Positions 22,543 to 31,332 of a stretch of DNA of 40,364 nt are shown here, one piece after another. The translations under genes were made by a program, and so were the position numbers. How positions within the stretch are numbered: position 1 is the stretch's first letter; the number at the start of each line of letters is the position of its first letter. The notes under the pieces were generated by a model. The model saw only the letters and a list, made by a program, of their open reading frames with translations. It was not told the DNA's origin and did not search any database. Origin of the DNA: Rhodospirillaceae bacterium. GTDB lineage: Bacteria > Pseudomonadota > Alphaproteobacteria > GCA-2746255. Where the stretch lies: NCBI GenBank assembly GCA_002746255.1, contig NVWO01000003.1, positions 80,570 through 120,933 of the forward strand. Reading direction: 5' to 3'.

Positions 22543-24071
22543 AAAAGCGGATTTCTTCCCGGCACGATGCGGCGGTAACTTAGCGCCTCGGCGATGTGAT
22601 GGCGAAGGACGCCGTCGCGGCCTTCAAGGTCCGCCAATGTGCGCGCGACGCGCAACACCCGGTGATAGCCGCGTGCCGTGAGGCGCATTTTTTCCGCTGC
22701 CTCTTTCAGCAGAGCCCGGCCTGCTTCGTCGGGGGCGGCGATCGCTTCCAGAAGCGTGCCGTCGGCTTCGGCGTTCAGGCGAATGCCGTCGGCTTTGGCC
22801 TGTTTTTTGTAACGCGCCGTGGCAATGGCGCGCGCGGCCAGCACGCGCTCGCGCACGGTGGCCGACGGTTCGGCCGCTGCCGGTCGGCCAAGGTCGTCGG
22901 GTGAAACGGCGGGCACTTCGACATGAAGATCGATGCGGTCGAAAAGCGGCCCGGAAATCTTTGCCTGATAATCGGCGGCGCATTTTGGCGCCCGCCCACA
23001 ATCCTGGCCGGGGTCGCCGAAATAACCGCAACGGCACGGGTTCATCGCGGCGATAAGCTGGACCCGGGCCGGATAGGTCACATGCGCGTTGGCGCGCGCG
23101 ATTGTGACTTCGCCGGCTTCAAGGGGCTGGCGCAGGGCTTCAAGGGCCTGACGGGAAAATTCCGGAAATTCATCCAGAAAAAGAACGCCGTAATGGGCGA
23201 GGGAAACCTCTCCCGGACGCGCCTTGCTGCCGCCGCCGACAAGGGCCGGCAGGGAGGCGGAATGATGGGGGCTGCGAAAGGGCCGCTGGCGTGAAAGACG
23301 CTTGCCCTTCAACGTGCCGGCCACACTCTGGATCATGCTGACGGCCAGCGCCTCGCGCGCATTCAAGGGCGGAAGAATACCGGCAAGCCGTTGGGCAAGA
23401 AGAGATTTTCCAGAACCCGGGGGGCCGACCATCAGCAAATTATGCCCGCCTGCGGCGGCAATTTCCAGCGCCCGCCTGGCGGTTTCCTGGCCTTTGACAT
23501 CGGCCAGATCCGGATAGCGTTCGTCGTTTTCGGCAAGCTCCGCCCGGGGCGGAGTCAGCACCTGGCTGCCCTTGAAATGGTTGACCAGGGCGAGCAGGTT
23601 TTCCGGTGCCAGCACATCGACCCCTTCCGCCCAGGCCGCCTCCGGCCCGCAGGCGGCGGGACAGATGAAGCCGTAGCCCCGAACCGCCGCCGCGATGGCG
23701 GCAGGCAACACGCCGGCGACGGCGCTTAACCCGCCATCCAAGGAAAGCTCGCCGATCGCCAGAAAACTGGCGACTTCTTCCTTGGGCAGGACATCCATGG
23801 CGGCAAGAAGGGCGAGCGCGATGGGAAGGTCAAAATGGCTGCCTTCTTTCAGCAGATCGGCCGGTGCCAGATTGACGATAATGCGCTTTGGCGGCAGGGA
23901 AAGCCCCATCGATTCGAGCGCGGCGCGCACGCGCTCGCGGGATTCAGCCACCGCCTTGTCGGCAAGCCCGACGATCGTAAAGGCGGGCAGGCCGTTGGCG
24001 ATCCGGACCTGAACGTCCACGTCCTTTACGTCAATGCCGTTGAAGGCCACGCTTGCTACCCGGGCAACCAT
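22530..24071 (-). CDS. comM: ComM/YifB-family AAA+ Mg-chelatase-like helicase
   Basis: ComM is a hexameric helicase that promotes branch migration during natural transformation; homologues occur widely, also in bacteria not known to be competent. From ATG 24071 it has 513 residues. The N-terminal domain shows VARVASVAFNGIDVKDVDV and AVAESRERVRAAL. The AAA+ domain has Walker A MVGPPGSGKSLLAQRLAGIL near 220 and Walker B GVLFLDEFPEF. AAMNPCRCGYFGDP is a zinc-like cysteine motif, and the C-terminal Mg-chelatase domain includes GYHRVLRVARTLADLEG. A longer frame to 24200 overlaps gshB and is rejected. Confidence 0.95.
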   Translation of the reverse strand: MVARVASVAFNGIDVKDVDVQVRIANGLPAFTIVGLADKAVAESRERVRAALESMGLSLPPKRIIVNLAPADLLKEGSHFDLPIALALLAAMDVLPKEEVASFLAIGELSLDGGLSAVAGVLPAAIAAAVRGYGFICPAACGPEAAWAEGVDVLAPENLLALVNHFKGSQVLTPPRAELAENDERYPDLADVKGQETARRALEIAAAGGHNLLMVGPPGSGKSLLAQRLAGILPPLNAREALAVSMIQSVAGTLKGKRLSRQRPFRSPHHSASLPALVGGGSKARPGEVSLAHYGVLFLDEFPEFSRQALEALRQPLEAGEVTIARANAHVTYPARVQLIAAMNPCRCGYFGDPGQDCGRAPKCAADYQAKISGPLFDRIDLHVEVPAVSPDDLGRPAAAEPSATVRERVLAARAIATARYKKQAKADGIRLNAEADGTLLEAIAAPDEAGRALLKEAAEKMRLTARGYHRVLRVARTLADLEGRDGVLRHHIAEALSYRRIVPGRNPLLPSV

Positions 24072-24114
24072 TGATGCCCCCGGTCTTTGCCGCATGCCTT
24101 CCGGTCTGTCCGGT

Positions 24115-25083
24115 TCATTCCGCCTGCCCGCCCCGGCCCAGGGCGGCATGGCGCGCTTCAATCGCGTCCCAGATTTGTTTCTCGATGGTGACGTTGTCAA
24201 AACGGTTGATCTCGCGAATGCCGGTTGGCGAGGTGACGTTGATTTCGGTCATGCAATCGCCGATGACATCGATGCCGACAAAAAGAAGGCCGCGATCGCG
24301 CAGGGTTTCGCCGATGGCTTCACAGATAAGATGATCGCGTGCCGTTAGCGTTGCTTTTTTTGCAACACCGCCAACGTGCAAATTCGAGCGCGCTTCGCCT
24401 TTTGGCGGCACACGGTTGACGGCACCGACCGGCACGCCTTCGACAAGAATGATTCGTTTGTCGCCATCGCGAACCTCGGGAAGGTAGCGTTGAACGATGA
24501 CCGGTTCGCGATAAAGCTCGGTGAACAATTCCAGCAGCGCGTTCAGATTTTCGTCTTCCGGCGAGATGTGGAAAACGCCGCGCCCGCCATTTCCGAAAAG
24601 CGGTTTTAGAATGATGTCCTTCTGTTCTTTGCGGAAAGCGAGAATTTCTTCCCGATCGGATGTAATCAACGTGGGCGGCATCAGTTCCGCGAAATGCGTC
24701 ACGAATAATTTTTCCGGCGCGTTGCGAACCTCGGTCGGGTTGTTGACGACAAGCGTTGTTGCCATCAGATGTTCAAGCAAATGCGTTGCCGTGATGTAGG
24801 CCATGTCGAAAGGCGGGTCCTGGCGCATCAGCACGACGTCGATCGGGGCAAGGTCGATGGAACGGGCTTCGCCGAAGGTGAAGTGGTTTCCTTTTTCGTA
24901 ACGGACCTGCATCGGGTGCGCGCGCGCAACAACCCGGCCATGGCGGAAGGTCAGGTCCTGGGGAAGGTAATGAAAAAGGGCGTGGCCACGGCGTTCGGCT
25001 TCGACCGCCAACGCAAACGTGCTGTCGGCGTCGATGTCAATTCCCTCCATGGGGTCCATCTGGATGGCGACGGCAAGGCTCAT
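24115..25083 (-). CDS. gshB: Glutathione synthetase
   Basis: GshB joins glycine to gamma-glutamylcysteine with ATP, forming glutathione. The 322 residues form a prokaryotic ATP-grasp enzyme: [19 protein letters not shown] at the start, [14 protein letters not shown] near residue 90, [15 protein letters not shown], the ATP-grasp loop [13 protein letters not shown] near 175, and the metal-binding end [24 protein letters not shown] stands before the ATG. It lies between comM and the BON lipoprotein on the same strand, a common alphaproteobacterial arrangement. Confidence 0.97.
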   Translation of the reverse strand: MSLAVAIQMDPMEGIDIDADSTFALAVEAERRGHALFHYLPQDLTFRHGRVVARAHPMQVRYEKGNHFTFGEARSIDLAPIDVVLMRQDPPFDMAYITATHLLEHLMATTLVVNNPTEVRNAPEKLFVTHFAELMPPTLITSDREEILAFRKEQKDIILKPLFGNGGRGVFHISPEDENLNALLELFTELYREPVIVQRYLPEVRDGDKRIILVEGVPVGAVNRVPPKGEARSNLHVGGVAKKATLTARDHLICEAIGETLRDRGLLFVGIDVIGDCMTEINVTSPTGIREINRFDNVTIEKQIWDAIEARHAALGRGGQAE

Positions 25084-25167
25084 GGCGGTTCAGTCCTGTT
25101 TTGGCAGTGGAAGGTGGAAGGATAGAAAAGAATGGCCGCCGGCGCCAGTTGCGCCAAATGCCGGTTT

Positions 25168-25776
25168 TTAAGGGGTCTTTCGTCGCGGATCGTCTTTCAG
25201 GATGACATGGCTGATGATTTTTTCGACATATTCGATGTCGCGGGCGGTTCGGATAACGCGGTCAAGTTCTTCGCGGTTCTGGGCGATGCCAAGGATGTAG
25301 ATGACGCGACCGACCGTTTCGATCGAATAATTAATGGCTTCGATTTCCTTATCGAACATGATGCGTGTGCGAATCTTGGTGCTGATCCAGCCGTCGCGAA
25401 CGCTGTCCAGGAAGGCTTCGTCCGGTGCGACGTGCAGTTCGTTGATGACCTCGCGGGTTCCTTCTGCTTGCCAGGCAAGGCGCACGGCGTCGGCCATGGC
25501 TTCCGGGTTGGGCACGATGCCCATCAGAAGAACGCGGCCTTCATGGACGCTGGTGCTGACGCGGCGGAAAAGGCGAAAATCCTTATCCAGAAGCGCGACG
25601 TTGATTTTGGTGTGCAGGGCCGCATCCGCAACCGTGCCGCCAAGGCCGCGTTCTTCGGACGCGGCGACGGCCGTTCCGGCGCCGGCGCCGGTGGCAAGCC
25701 CCACCACCGAACAGGCGGAAAGGCCAACATGGCCCAGAAGAAGAACGGGCAGAAGGTAAAGAAAAAGACGCCGCAT
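25168..25776 (-). CDS. BON-domain lipoprotein
   Basis: BON domains bind phospholipids or envelope surfaces; E. coli relatives are DolP and OsmY. From ATG 25776 the 202-residue protein starts MRRLFLYLLPVLLLGHVGLS with a lipobox around LSAC, so it should be an outer-membrane lipoprotein. A glycine/alanine stretch follows, then BON1 (about 50-115: DAALHTKINVALLDKDF, VHEGRVLLMGIVPN) and BON2 (about 125-190: DGWISTKIRTRIMFD, ETVGRVIYILGIAQN). Two BON domains suggest a DolP-like role in outer-membrane integrity. The earlier start at 25824 adds 16 residues before the signal and is less likely. Confidence 0.9.
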   Translation of the reverse strand: MRRLFLYLLPVLLLGHVGLSACSVVGLATGAGAGTAVAASEERGLGGTVADAALHTKINVALLDKDFRLFRRVSTSVHEGRVLLMGIVPNPEAMADAVRLAWQAEGTREVINELHVAPDEAFLDSVRDGWISTKIRTRIMFDKEIEAINYSIETVGRVIYILGIAQNREELDRVIRTARDIEYVEKIISHVILKDDPRRKTP

Positions 25777-25846
25777 GAAAAATCCGCCAATGAAAACGGG
25801 AGGGTTGCGATTTCGTGGCCGCAAGGATGTCCGCCCATCTAACGCC

Positions 25847-26239
25847 CTAAAAGTCCTTTCGCCAAGCGTCCTTCACATGGTGCGGCCAGGGAGCGCGACC
25901 GATCAGCATCGCATCGAAGCGGATGGCGATATTTGTTGCGCCAGGTGCCAGATTTGGCCGTTGGCTCAGGAAATGTTCGGCGGCACGCGTAAGGCGGGCC
26001 CGTTGTTTTGGTCGCAGGGCTTCGGCGGCGGCGGCTACGCTTGCGCGCGCTTTGATCTCGACGAAGACAAGGGTGCGGCCACGGCGCGCGACGATATCCA
26101 GCTCGCCCACGGGGGTGCGGTAACGCTGGGCCAGAATGCGATAGCCCTTGCAGCGCAAGATCCAGGCACAGAGCGTTTCCGCGCGGCGGCCAGCGCGTTC
26201 GGCCTTGCGGCCGCGTTGCGAACGCGCCGGGCTCGGCAC
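25847..26239 (-). CDS. YraN/UPF0102 nuclease-like protein
   Basis: YraN proteins have a PD-(D/E)XK nuclease-like fold of unknown role, nearly always next to rsmI. From GTG 26239 it has 130 residues. The motifs are AWILRCKGYRILAQRYRTP, GELDIVARRGRTLVFVEIKA (the GE, D and E-x-K catalytic set) and RLTRAAEHFL. The GTG start lies five bases after the rsmI stop; a longer ATG start at 26299 would overlap the rsmI end. The ending RFDAMLIG is typical. Confidence 0.92.
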   Translation of the reverse strand: MPSPARSQRGRKAERAGRRAETLCAWILRCKGYRILAQRYRTPVGELDIVARRGRTLVFVEIKARASVAAAAEALRPKQRARLTRAAEHFLSQRPNLAPGATNIAIRFDAMLIGRAPWPHHVKDAWRKDF

Positions 26240-26244
26240 GCGCG

Positions 26245-27198
26245 TTATTTCCTTCCGGTCAGTTCGAGGGCAAGGGCATAGACTTTGCGCCGCGCGCATC
26301 CCGTTTCCAGGGCAACAGCGTCGGCGGCATCGCGGAGGCTTCCCCGGTCAAGCATTGGCTTGAGGCGTTCGCGCAAGGCATCATCCGACAGCGTGTTTGC
26401 GGTCGCCGCTGGTGGGCCGATGGCAAGCACGACCTCGCCTTTCGGCGGCCCGGCCTGGGTGTAAAACGCCGCCAGTTCTTCAAGGGAACCCCGGCGCACT
26501 TCTTCATAGAGCTTTGTTGCTTCGCGGATGACGGCGGCCTCTCTTGTGCCAAGGATGTCGGCGAGTTGACGCAAGGTCGCGGCCAGACGTCGCGGGGATT
26601 CGAAGAAAAGAAGCGTCGCAGCGAGGCTCGCGACACGCTCAATCTCGCCCCGCCGGGCTTCGGCCTTCACCGGCAGGAAGCCGCCAAAGAAGAAGCGATC
26701 GGGCGGCAGGCCGGAAAGGACAAGGGCGGTGATGACGGCGGAAGGCCCGGGAAGAAAGGTCAGCGGAATGTCTGCGGCGATTACGTCGCGGACAAGCTTG
26801 TACCCCGGATCCGAGATAAGGGGCGTTCCGGCGTCGGACACAAGGGCGATGGTTTTTCCAGCGGCAAGCTCGCGCAGCAGGCGCGGGCGCATTCGGGCGG
26901 CGTTGTGGTCGTGATAGACGACGCGTTTGGTGTCGATCCCATATTTGCGGAGCAATTTGCCCGTCACACGCGAATCCTCACACGCGATGCTGTCGGCCTC
27001 GCGCAAGGCGTCGAGGGCGCGGGAGGTCATGTCGCCTAAATTGCCGATGGGGGTCGCAACAAGAAGCAGGCCCCCCCGTTTACTTCCATCGGGCTGAGGG
27101 CTAGCCTTGGCGGAGCATTCGATGCTTTTTTCAGAGGCCTTCCGTGGGTTTTTCCGCCGTTTATCCCCTTTGCCGGAACCGTCTTTTAATCGGGGCAT
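26245..27198 (-). CDS. rsmI: 16S rRNA 2'-O-methyltransferase RsmI
   Basis: RsmI methylates the 2'-O of C1402 in 16S rRNA, in the decoding centre. From ATG 27198 it has 317 residues. The core begins LLLVATPIGNLGDMTSRAL, continues EDSRVTGKLL, and has the SAM-binding loops LVSDAGTPLISDPGYKLV and LPGPSAVITAL, then FFGGFLP. A lysine/arginine-rich 40-residue leader precedes the core, because no usual start codon lies nearer to it. This start is inside the divergent lpoA-like gene, so the two 5' ends overlap by 55 bp. AAGG stands eight or nine bases before 27198. yraN follows. Confidence 0.95.
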   Translation of the reverse strand: MPRLKDGSGKGDKRRKNPRKASEKSIECSAKASPQPDGSKRGGLLLVATPIGNLGDMTSRALDALREADSIACEDSRVTGKLLRKYGIDTKRVVYHDHNAARMRPRLLRELAAGKTIALVSDAGTPLISDPGYKLVRDVIAADIPLTFLPGPSAVITALVLSGLPPDRFFFGGFLPVKAEARRGEIERVASLAATLLFFESPRRLAATLRQLADILGTREAAVIREATKLYEEVRRGSLEELAAFYTQAGPPKGEVVLAIGPPAATANTLSDDALRERLKPMLDRGSLRDAADAVALETGCARRKVYALALELTGRK

Positions 27199-28613
27199 GC
27201 CTGATCGCCTTGCTTGTGCTGATGGCCGGATGCGGCAGGGTATCGAATGGGTATCCCGGCGCGCAAGGGGGGCGCACCTTTCCTGATGCGCCGCCGCCGA
27301 AAAGTTCGCCCTCGACGCCGGTTCAGGAAGCGCCGCTTCCCATTCCCAGCGAATATGACCGGACGCGCAGCGAGGATGTCTCTCTGAGAGAGACGACAAC
27401 GGCCATCGCCTCGCTCAGTCAGGGGTCGCCCCTAAAGGGCGCCCCGCGCCGTGTTCAGGCCGCGCCGGCGGCAAAGGCGCGCCAGCGTATTGCCATCCTG
27501 CTGCCGCTTTCGGGACAAAATGCGGTTCTTGGAAAGGCCATGTTGAACACAGCTCAGATGGCGCTTTTCGATTTGGCGGGTTCGAATTTTGCGCTGCTTC
27601 CCTTCGACACGAAAGGCACGCCGCGTGGTGCCGCCACGGCGGCGGAAGCCGCCTTTGAAAGCAACGTGTCTCTGATTCTCGGGCCGCTGCTTTCGACATC
27701 CGTATCGGCGATCAGCGACGCGGCGCGCGCGCGCAACATCCGGGTTGTCGCGTTTTCGACGGATCGAAGCGTTGCCGGGCGCGGGATTTACACCATGGGC
27801 TTTCTTCCGCGCACCCAGGTCGAACGCGTCGTTACCTTTGCACACAACAAGGGCCTTTCGCGTTTTGCGATCCTGTCGCCCCGGAATGCTTATGGCTATG
27901 CGGTTGTCGAGGAATTGCGCCGCGCCGTTGAAAAGGTGGATGCGGTTGTAACGCGGGTTGTTTTTTATGATCCGGCGGTGGCAATGGACACCAAAAAACT
28001 GTCGGAAATTGTTCGCGACCTTGCCGATTACGATTTGCGCGCCCACGCCCTGAATGAACACCGCGTCGAGCTTGAAACCCTGGACGATGAAATTTCCAAA
28101 CGGGAACTGGAGAGACTCAAAGGGCAGGAAACCCTGGGCGACGTTGATTTTGACGCGGTTCTGCTACCGGTCGGCGGCGATCACCTGAAAAGCATCGCCC
28201 CGTTGCTGTCCTATTACGACGTCGATCCGAAGAAGGTTCGCTTTCTTGGAACCGGCCAGTGGGACGATGCGACGATTGGAACCGAGCCGACCCTGGTCGG
28301 TGGCTGGTACGCCACGTCCGGCCCTAAGGAATGGGAACGCTTCGTTCGGCGTTACGAGGATCGTTTTCAGGCCGCGCCGCCGCGCCTTGCCAGCCTGGCG
28401 TATGATGCGACCGCGCTCGCCGCCGTGCTTGTCGGCACGGGGACGTCCCTGGACGATTTTTCGCTGACCGTGCGTGGCGGCTTTGCCGGTGTCGATGGTA
28501 TTTTCCGGTTTCATCCGGACGGCCTGGTCGAACGTGGCCTGGCGGTGTTGCAGGTCGGCCACCGTGGCCCGCGTGTCGTCAGCCCGGCACCGGTGAAATT
28601 CACCGACGGCTAA
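27144..28613 (+). CDS. LpoA-like penicillin-binding protein activator
   Basis: This 489-residue lipoprotein has a signal ending LVLMAGC (Cys29), a proline-rich spacer to about 110 and a type I periplasmic-binding-protein fold: RIAILLPLSGQNAVLGKAML, LILGPLLSTSVSAIS, VVAFSTDRSVAGRGIYTMGF (strand and ligand region), and RFLGTGQWDD. Alphaproteobacterial members of this family are usually annotated as penicillin-binding protein activators, by likeness to the LpoA C-terminal domain. The start is GTG 27144, since no other start precedes the signal, and GAGG stands six bases upstream. It is divergent from rsmI with overlapping 5' ends. Activation of PBP1A is inference. Confidence 0.85.
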   Translation: MGFSAVYPLCRNRLLIGACLIALLVLMAGCGRVSNGYPGAQGGRTFPDAPPPKSSPSTPVQEAPLPIPSEYDRTRSEDVSLRETTTAIASLSQGSPLKGAPRRVQAAPAAKARQRIAILLPLSGQNAVLGKAMLNTAQMALFDLAGSNFALLPFDTKGTPRGAATAAEAAFESNVSLILGPLLSTSVSAISDAARARNIRVVAFSTDRSVAGRGIYTMGFLPRTQVERVVTFAHNKGLSRFAILSPRNAYGYAVVEELRRAVEKVDAVVTRVVFYDPAVAMDTKKLSEIVRDLADYDLRAHALNEHRVELETLDDEISKRELERLKGQETLGDVDFDAVLLPVGGDHLKSIAPLLSYYDVDPKKVRFLGTGQWDDATIGTEPTLVGGWYATSGPKEWERFVRRYEDRFQAAPPRLASLAYDATALAAVLVGTGTSLDDFSLTVRGGFAGVDGIFRFHPDGLVERGLAVLQVGHRGPRVVSPAPVKFTDG

Positions 28614-28630
28614 GCCACCGGCTAAGCCGC
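28607..28630. repeat. 12-bp tandem duplication at convergent stop codons
   Basis: CGGCTAAGCCAC (28607-28618) and CGGCTAAGCCGC (28619-28630) differ at one base. The TAA in the first copy ends the lpoA-like gene. The CTA in the second, read on the minus strand, ends hemW (TAG). Confidence 0.8.
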
Positions 28631-29818
28631 GCTTAACAATCTTTCCAGCACGGCGTTCAGCCGTTGCCGTCCGCGCGGCGTCGCGCGCAGGCCCGCCGCA
28701 TCAAGGACAAGAAAATCCCCGGTGATGAGAGAGGCCAAGGCTTCACACGGGAATGCCGCCTCGATTTCAAGGCCGGTCTGTCGCCGGAACGTGTTGCGCG
28801 AAAGGCCCTCGCGAAGACGCAAACCCATCATTGTCAGTTCCGCAAGCCAGGCGTTGCGCTCAAGGCCTTCCACCGCTTCGCAGCCGTGACCCTGGCGTTC
28901 GACGGCTTCCAGCCAGCGTTCCGGAAGCCGGATGTCGCGGGTGGTGGTACGCGCTTCGTCAGGCCGGCGACCGCCGTGGCGGCCATGGGCACCGGGGCCG
29001 ATGCCGATATATTCACCGCCGCGCCAATAGGTAAGGTTGTGGCGGCATTGTGCCCCGGCACGCGCATGGTTGGAAATTTCATAGGCCGGCATGCCCGCGT
29101 CTTCCAGCATCGCTTGGGTCGTTTCGTAAAACGCCACCATTGCCGGTTCGCCCGGCAACGGCAGGGCACCTTGGCGTTGCTGCTGGAAGAAGGCGGTGCC
29201 GGCCTCGATCGTTAATTGATAGAGGGACAGATGATCCGCCGCCAGCGCCAGCGCCTGACCAAGCTCCGCTCGCCAATCGGCCGGTGTCTGTTCCTGGCGG
29301 CCATAGATGAGGTCGAAGGAAATTCGCGGAAAGGTTTTTCTGGCCCATTCCAGGGCGCGGAGCGCCTCGCGCACATCGTGTTCGCGGCCAAGGAAGCGCA
29401 GCGCCTCTTCACGCAGGGCTTGCACGCCAAGGGAAAGTCGGTTCACGCCGGCTTCGGCGAAAGCCTGGAAACGGGCCGCTTCTGCCGAGGTCGGATTCGC
29501 TTCGAGGGTGATTTCCAGATCCGGGTCCGCAGGCCAATGGGTTTTTGCGCGCGCGATAAGTCGCGCGACGGTTTCCGGAGCCATCAGCGATGGCGTGCCG
29601 CCGCCGAAAAAAAGGCTGCCCAGGCGACGCCCCGGCATTTGTCCGGCGGCGTGATCCAGCGCGTCCAGCAGCGCGCGTTCCCAGCGCCCGGCATCGATGC
29701 GATCGCGCACATGGCTGTTAAAATCGCAATAGGGACATTTTGAGCGGCAGAAAGGCCAATGGATATAAAGCGCGAGGGGTGGTTCCCCGGTCACGGCTTC
29801 GGAGGCCTGCGCGCTCAC
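28622..29818 (-). CDS. hemW: HemW heme chaperone, radical SAM family
   Basis: HemW is a radical-SAM protein related to HemN; it binds heme and passes it to respiratory-chain proteins and lacks coproporphyrinogen dehydrogenase activity. The 398 residues have the CX3CX2C motif in CRSKCPYCDFNSHV and the glycine loop LFFGGGTPSLM, then LEANPTSAEAARF and NRLSLGVQALREEALRFLGR (cut into parts). The C-terminal HemN domain includes YEISNHARAGAQCRHNLTYW. HemN has CX3CX2CXC with a fourth cysteine; its absence here supports HemW. It starts with GTG two bases after the rdgB stop. Confidence 0.95.
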   Translation of the reverse strand: MSAQASEAVTGEPPLALYIHWPFCRSKCPYCDFNSHVRDRIDAGRWERALLDALDHAAGQMPGRRLGSLFFGGGTPSLMAPETVARLIARAKTHWPADPDLEITLEANPTSAEAARFQAFAEAGVNRLSLGVQALREEALRFLGREHDVREALRALEWARKTFPRISFDLIYGRQEQTPADWRAELGQALALAADHLSLYQLTIEAGTAFFQQQRQGALPLPGEPAMVAFYETTQAMLEDAGMPAYEISNHARAGAQCRHNLTYWRGGEYIGIGPGAHGRHGGRRPDEARTTTRDIRLPERWLEAVERQGHGCEAVEGLERNAWLAELTMMGLRLREGLSRNTFRRQTGLEIEAAFPCEALASLITGDFLVLDAAGLRATPRGRQRLNAVLERLLSAA

Positions 29819-29820
29819 GT

Positions 29821-30414
29821 TTAAAAACAGGCCGCGATCAATTTTTGAAAAGCGGCTGCCCGGTGGCTGATGGCGTGTTTTTTGTCAGCGTCCATTTCAC
29901 CGAAGGTAATTTCATAGCCATCGGGCATGAACATGGGGTCATAGCCAAACCCGTTTTCGCCGCGAAGCGGCCAGACAAGCGTGCCTGAAACCGCGCCTTC
30001 AAAGGTTTCGCAATGGCCGTCGGGCCAGCAAAGCGTCAGCGCGCAAACGAATTTGGCGGACGCATCGGGATGGCCTTCTATCATTTCGTGGACCCGGCGC
30101 ATCGCGTCGCTGAAATTTCCGCCCGGCCCGGCCCAGCGCGCCGAACGCACGCCGGGACGGCCATTTAGGACTGTCACGGCAAGGCCGGAATCGTCGGCCA
30201 GGGCAGGCAGGCCGGTGGCGGTGGTTGCGGCCATCGCCTTTATTTCGGCATTTTGGGCGAAGGTGGCGCCGGTCTCCGGCGGCGCTTCCAGCCCCAGTTC
30301 ACCGGCAGACAGCACGGTGACGTGGTAGGGGGCCAGCAAGGCGGAAATTTCGCGCACCTTGCCGGAATTGTGGCTGGCCAGCACCAGCTTTTCTTCGCGG
30401 AAGGGGCGTGTCAC
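29821..30414 (-). CDS. rdgB: dITP/XTP pyrophosphatase RdgB
   Basis: RdgB hydrolyses deaminated purine triphosphates (dITP, XTP) to keep them out of DNA. The 197 residues start [18 protein letters not shown], and have [14 protein letters not shown] near residue 45, [20 protein letters not shown] with the catalytic DDSG, and [13 protein letters not shown]. The start is GTG, six bases beyond the rph stop. The gene lies between rph and hemW, the standard rph-rdgB-hemW order. Confidence 0.96.
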   Translation of the reverse strand: MTRPFREEKLVLASHNSGKVREISALLAPYHVTVLSAGELGLEAPPETGATFAQNAEIKAMAATTATGLPALADDSGLAVTVLNGRPGVRSARWAGPGGNFSDAMRRVHEMIEGHPDASAKFVCALTLCWPDGHCETFEGAVSGTLVWPLRGENGFGYDPMFMPDGYEITFGEMDADKKHAISHRAAAFQKLIAACF

Positions 30415-30420
30415 CGGTGG

Positions 30421-31140
30421 TCAGTCCAGGCCAAGTGCTGCGCGCTGGTGGCGGGCAAGCTCGCCGACGCCCTTTTCGGCTAAGGCCAGCATTTCCAGGA
30501 ACCGGGCCTGGGGGAAGGGTTTGTCCTCGGCGGTTCCCTGAATTTCAACGATCGCGCCCGATGCGGTGAGAACGAAATTTGCGTCGGCTTCCGCGGTGCT
30601 GTCCTCGGCGTAGTCGAGGTCGAGGATGGGCGTGTCTTTCCAAATGCCGCAGGAAATGGCGGCAAGCTGATCGTACAGCGGGATTTTTTCGATCGCGCCG
30701 TTTTTCACCAGCAGGTCGCAAGCCTGGTAAAGCGCGACATAGGCCCCGGTGATCGCCGCCGTCCGTGTGCCGCCATCGGCCTGAAGGACGTCGCAGTCGA
30801 TCCGTATCTGGCGTTCGCCAAGGGCTTTAAGATCGGTCACCGCGCGAAGGCTGCGGCCGATCAGGCGCTGGATTTCGTGGGTGCGTCCGGATTGCTTGCC
30901 CCGGGCGGCTTCGCGGTTGCCCCGCGTATTGGTGGCACGCGGCAGCATGCCATATTCGGCGGTGACCCAGCCCGTGCCCTGGTTGCGCAGGAAAGGCGGC
31001 ACCCGGTCTTCGATGGAAGCCATGCACAGCACCTGGGTGTCGCCGAAATGGGCCAGACAAGACCCCTCCGCATGTTTGCTGACGGCAGTTTCCAGGCGAA
31101 TGGTGCGAAGCGCATCAAGGGCGCGGCCGGATGGGCGCAT
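30421..31140 (-). CDS. rph: Ribonuclease PH
   Basis: RNase PH trims the 3' ends of tRNA precursors by phosphorolysis. The 239 residues begin [20 protein letters not shown], followed by [54 protein letters not shown] and the phosphate-site segment [19 protein letters not shown]. The protein is full length, unlike the frameshifted E. coli K-12 allele. AAGGA precedes the ATG. It is divergent from hrcA across 192 bp, an arrangement common in alphaproteobacteria. Confidence 0.97.
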   Translation of the reverse strand: MRPSGRALDALRTIRLETAVSKHAEGSCLAHFGDTQVLCMASIEDRVPPFLRNQGTGWVTAEYGMLPRATNTRGNREAARGKQSGRTHEIQRLIGRSLRAVTDLKALGERQIRIDCDVLQADGGTRTAAITGAYVALYQACDLLVKNGAIEKIPLYDQLAAISCGIWKDTPILDLDYAEDSTAEADANFVLTASGAIVEIQGTAEDKPFPQARFLEMLALAEKGVGELARHQRAALGLD

Positions 31141-31273
31141 GGGTTCGTCCTTCTATCAAAAATGGGTCAAAAAAGCAGGGTGCTGGGCAAAAAAGCAGAC
31201 AGGCGGCCAAGCTAGCCTGCAAAAGAAGGGGAAGTCCAGTTTTTGGCCCCCGGCTTCCGATTTTTGCTCTGCG

Positions 31274-31302
31274 TTGACGCTTGGGGGACGGCTTACTAGA
31301 TT
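31274..31302 (+). promoter_or_regulatory. Promoter of hrcA
   Basis: TTGACG (31274-31279) and TAGATT (31297-31302) are spaced by 17 bases, a good housekeeping-type promoter, ending 30 bp before the hrcA ATG. No CIRCE element is visible beside it. Confidence 0.6.
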
Positions 31303-31332
31303 TAAGGCTTCAAAAATCCAGATGGTTCGCCT

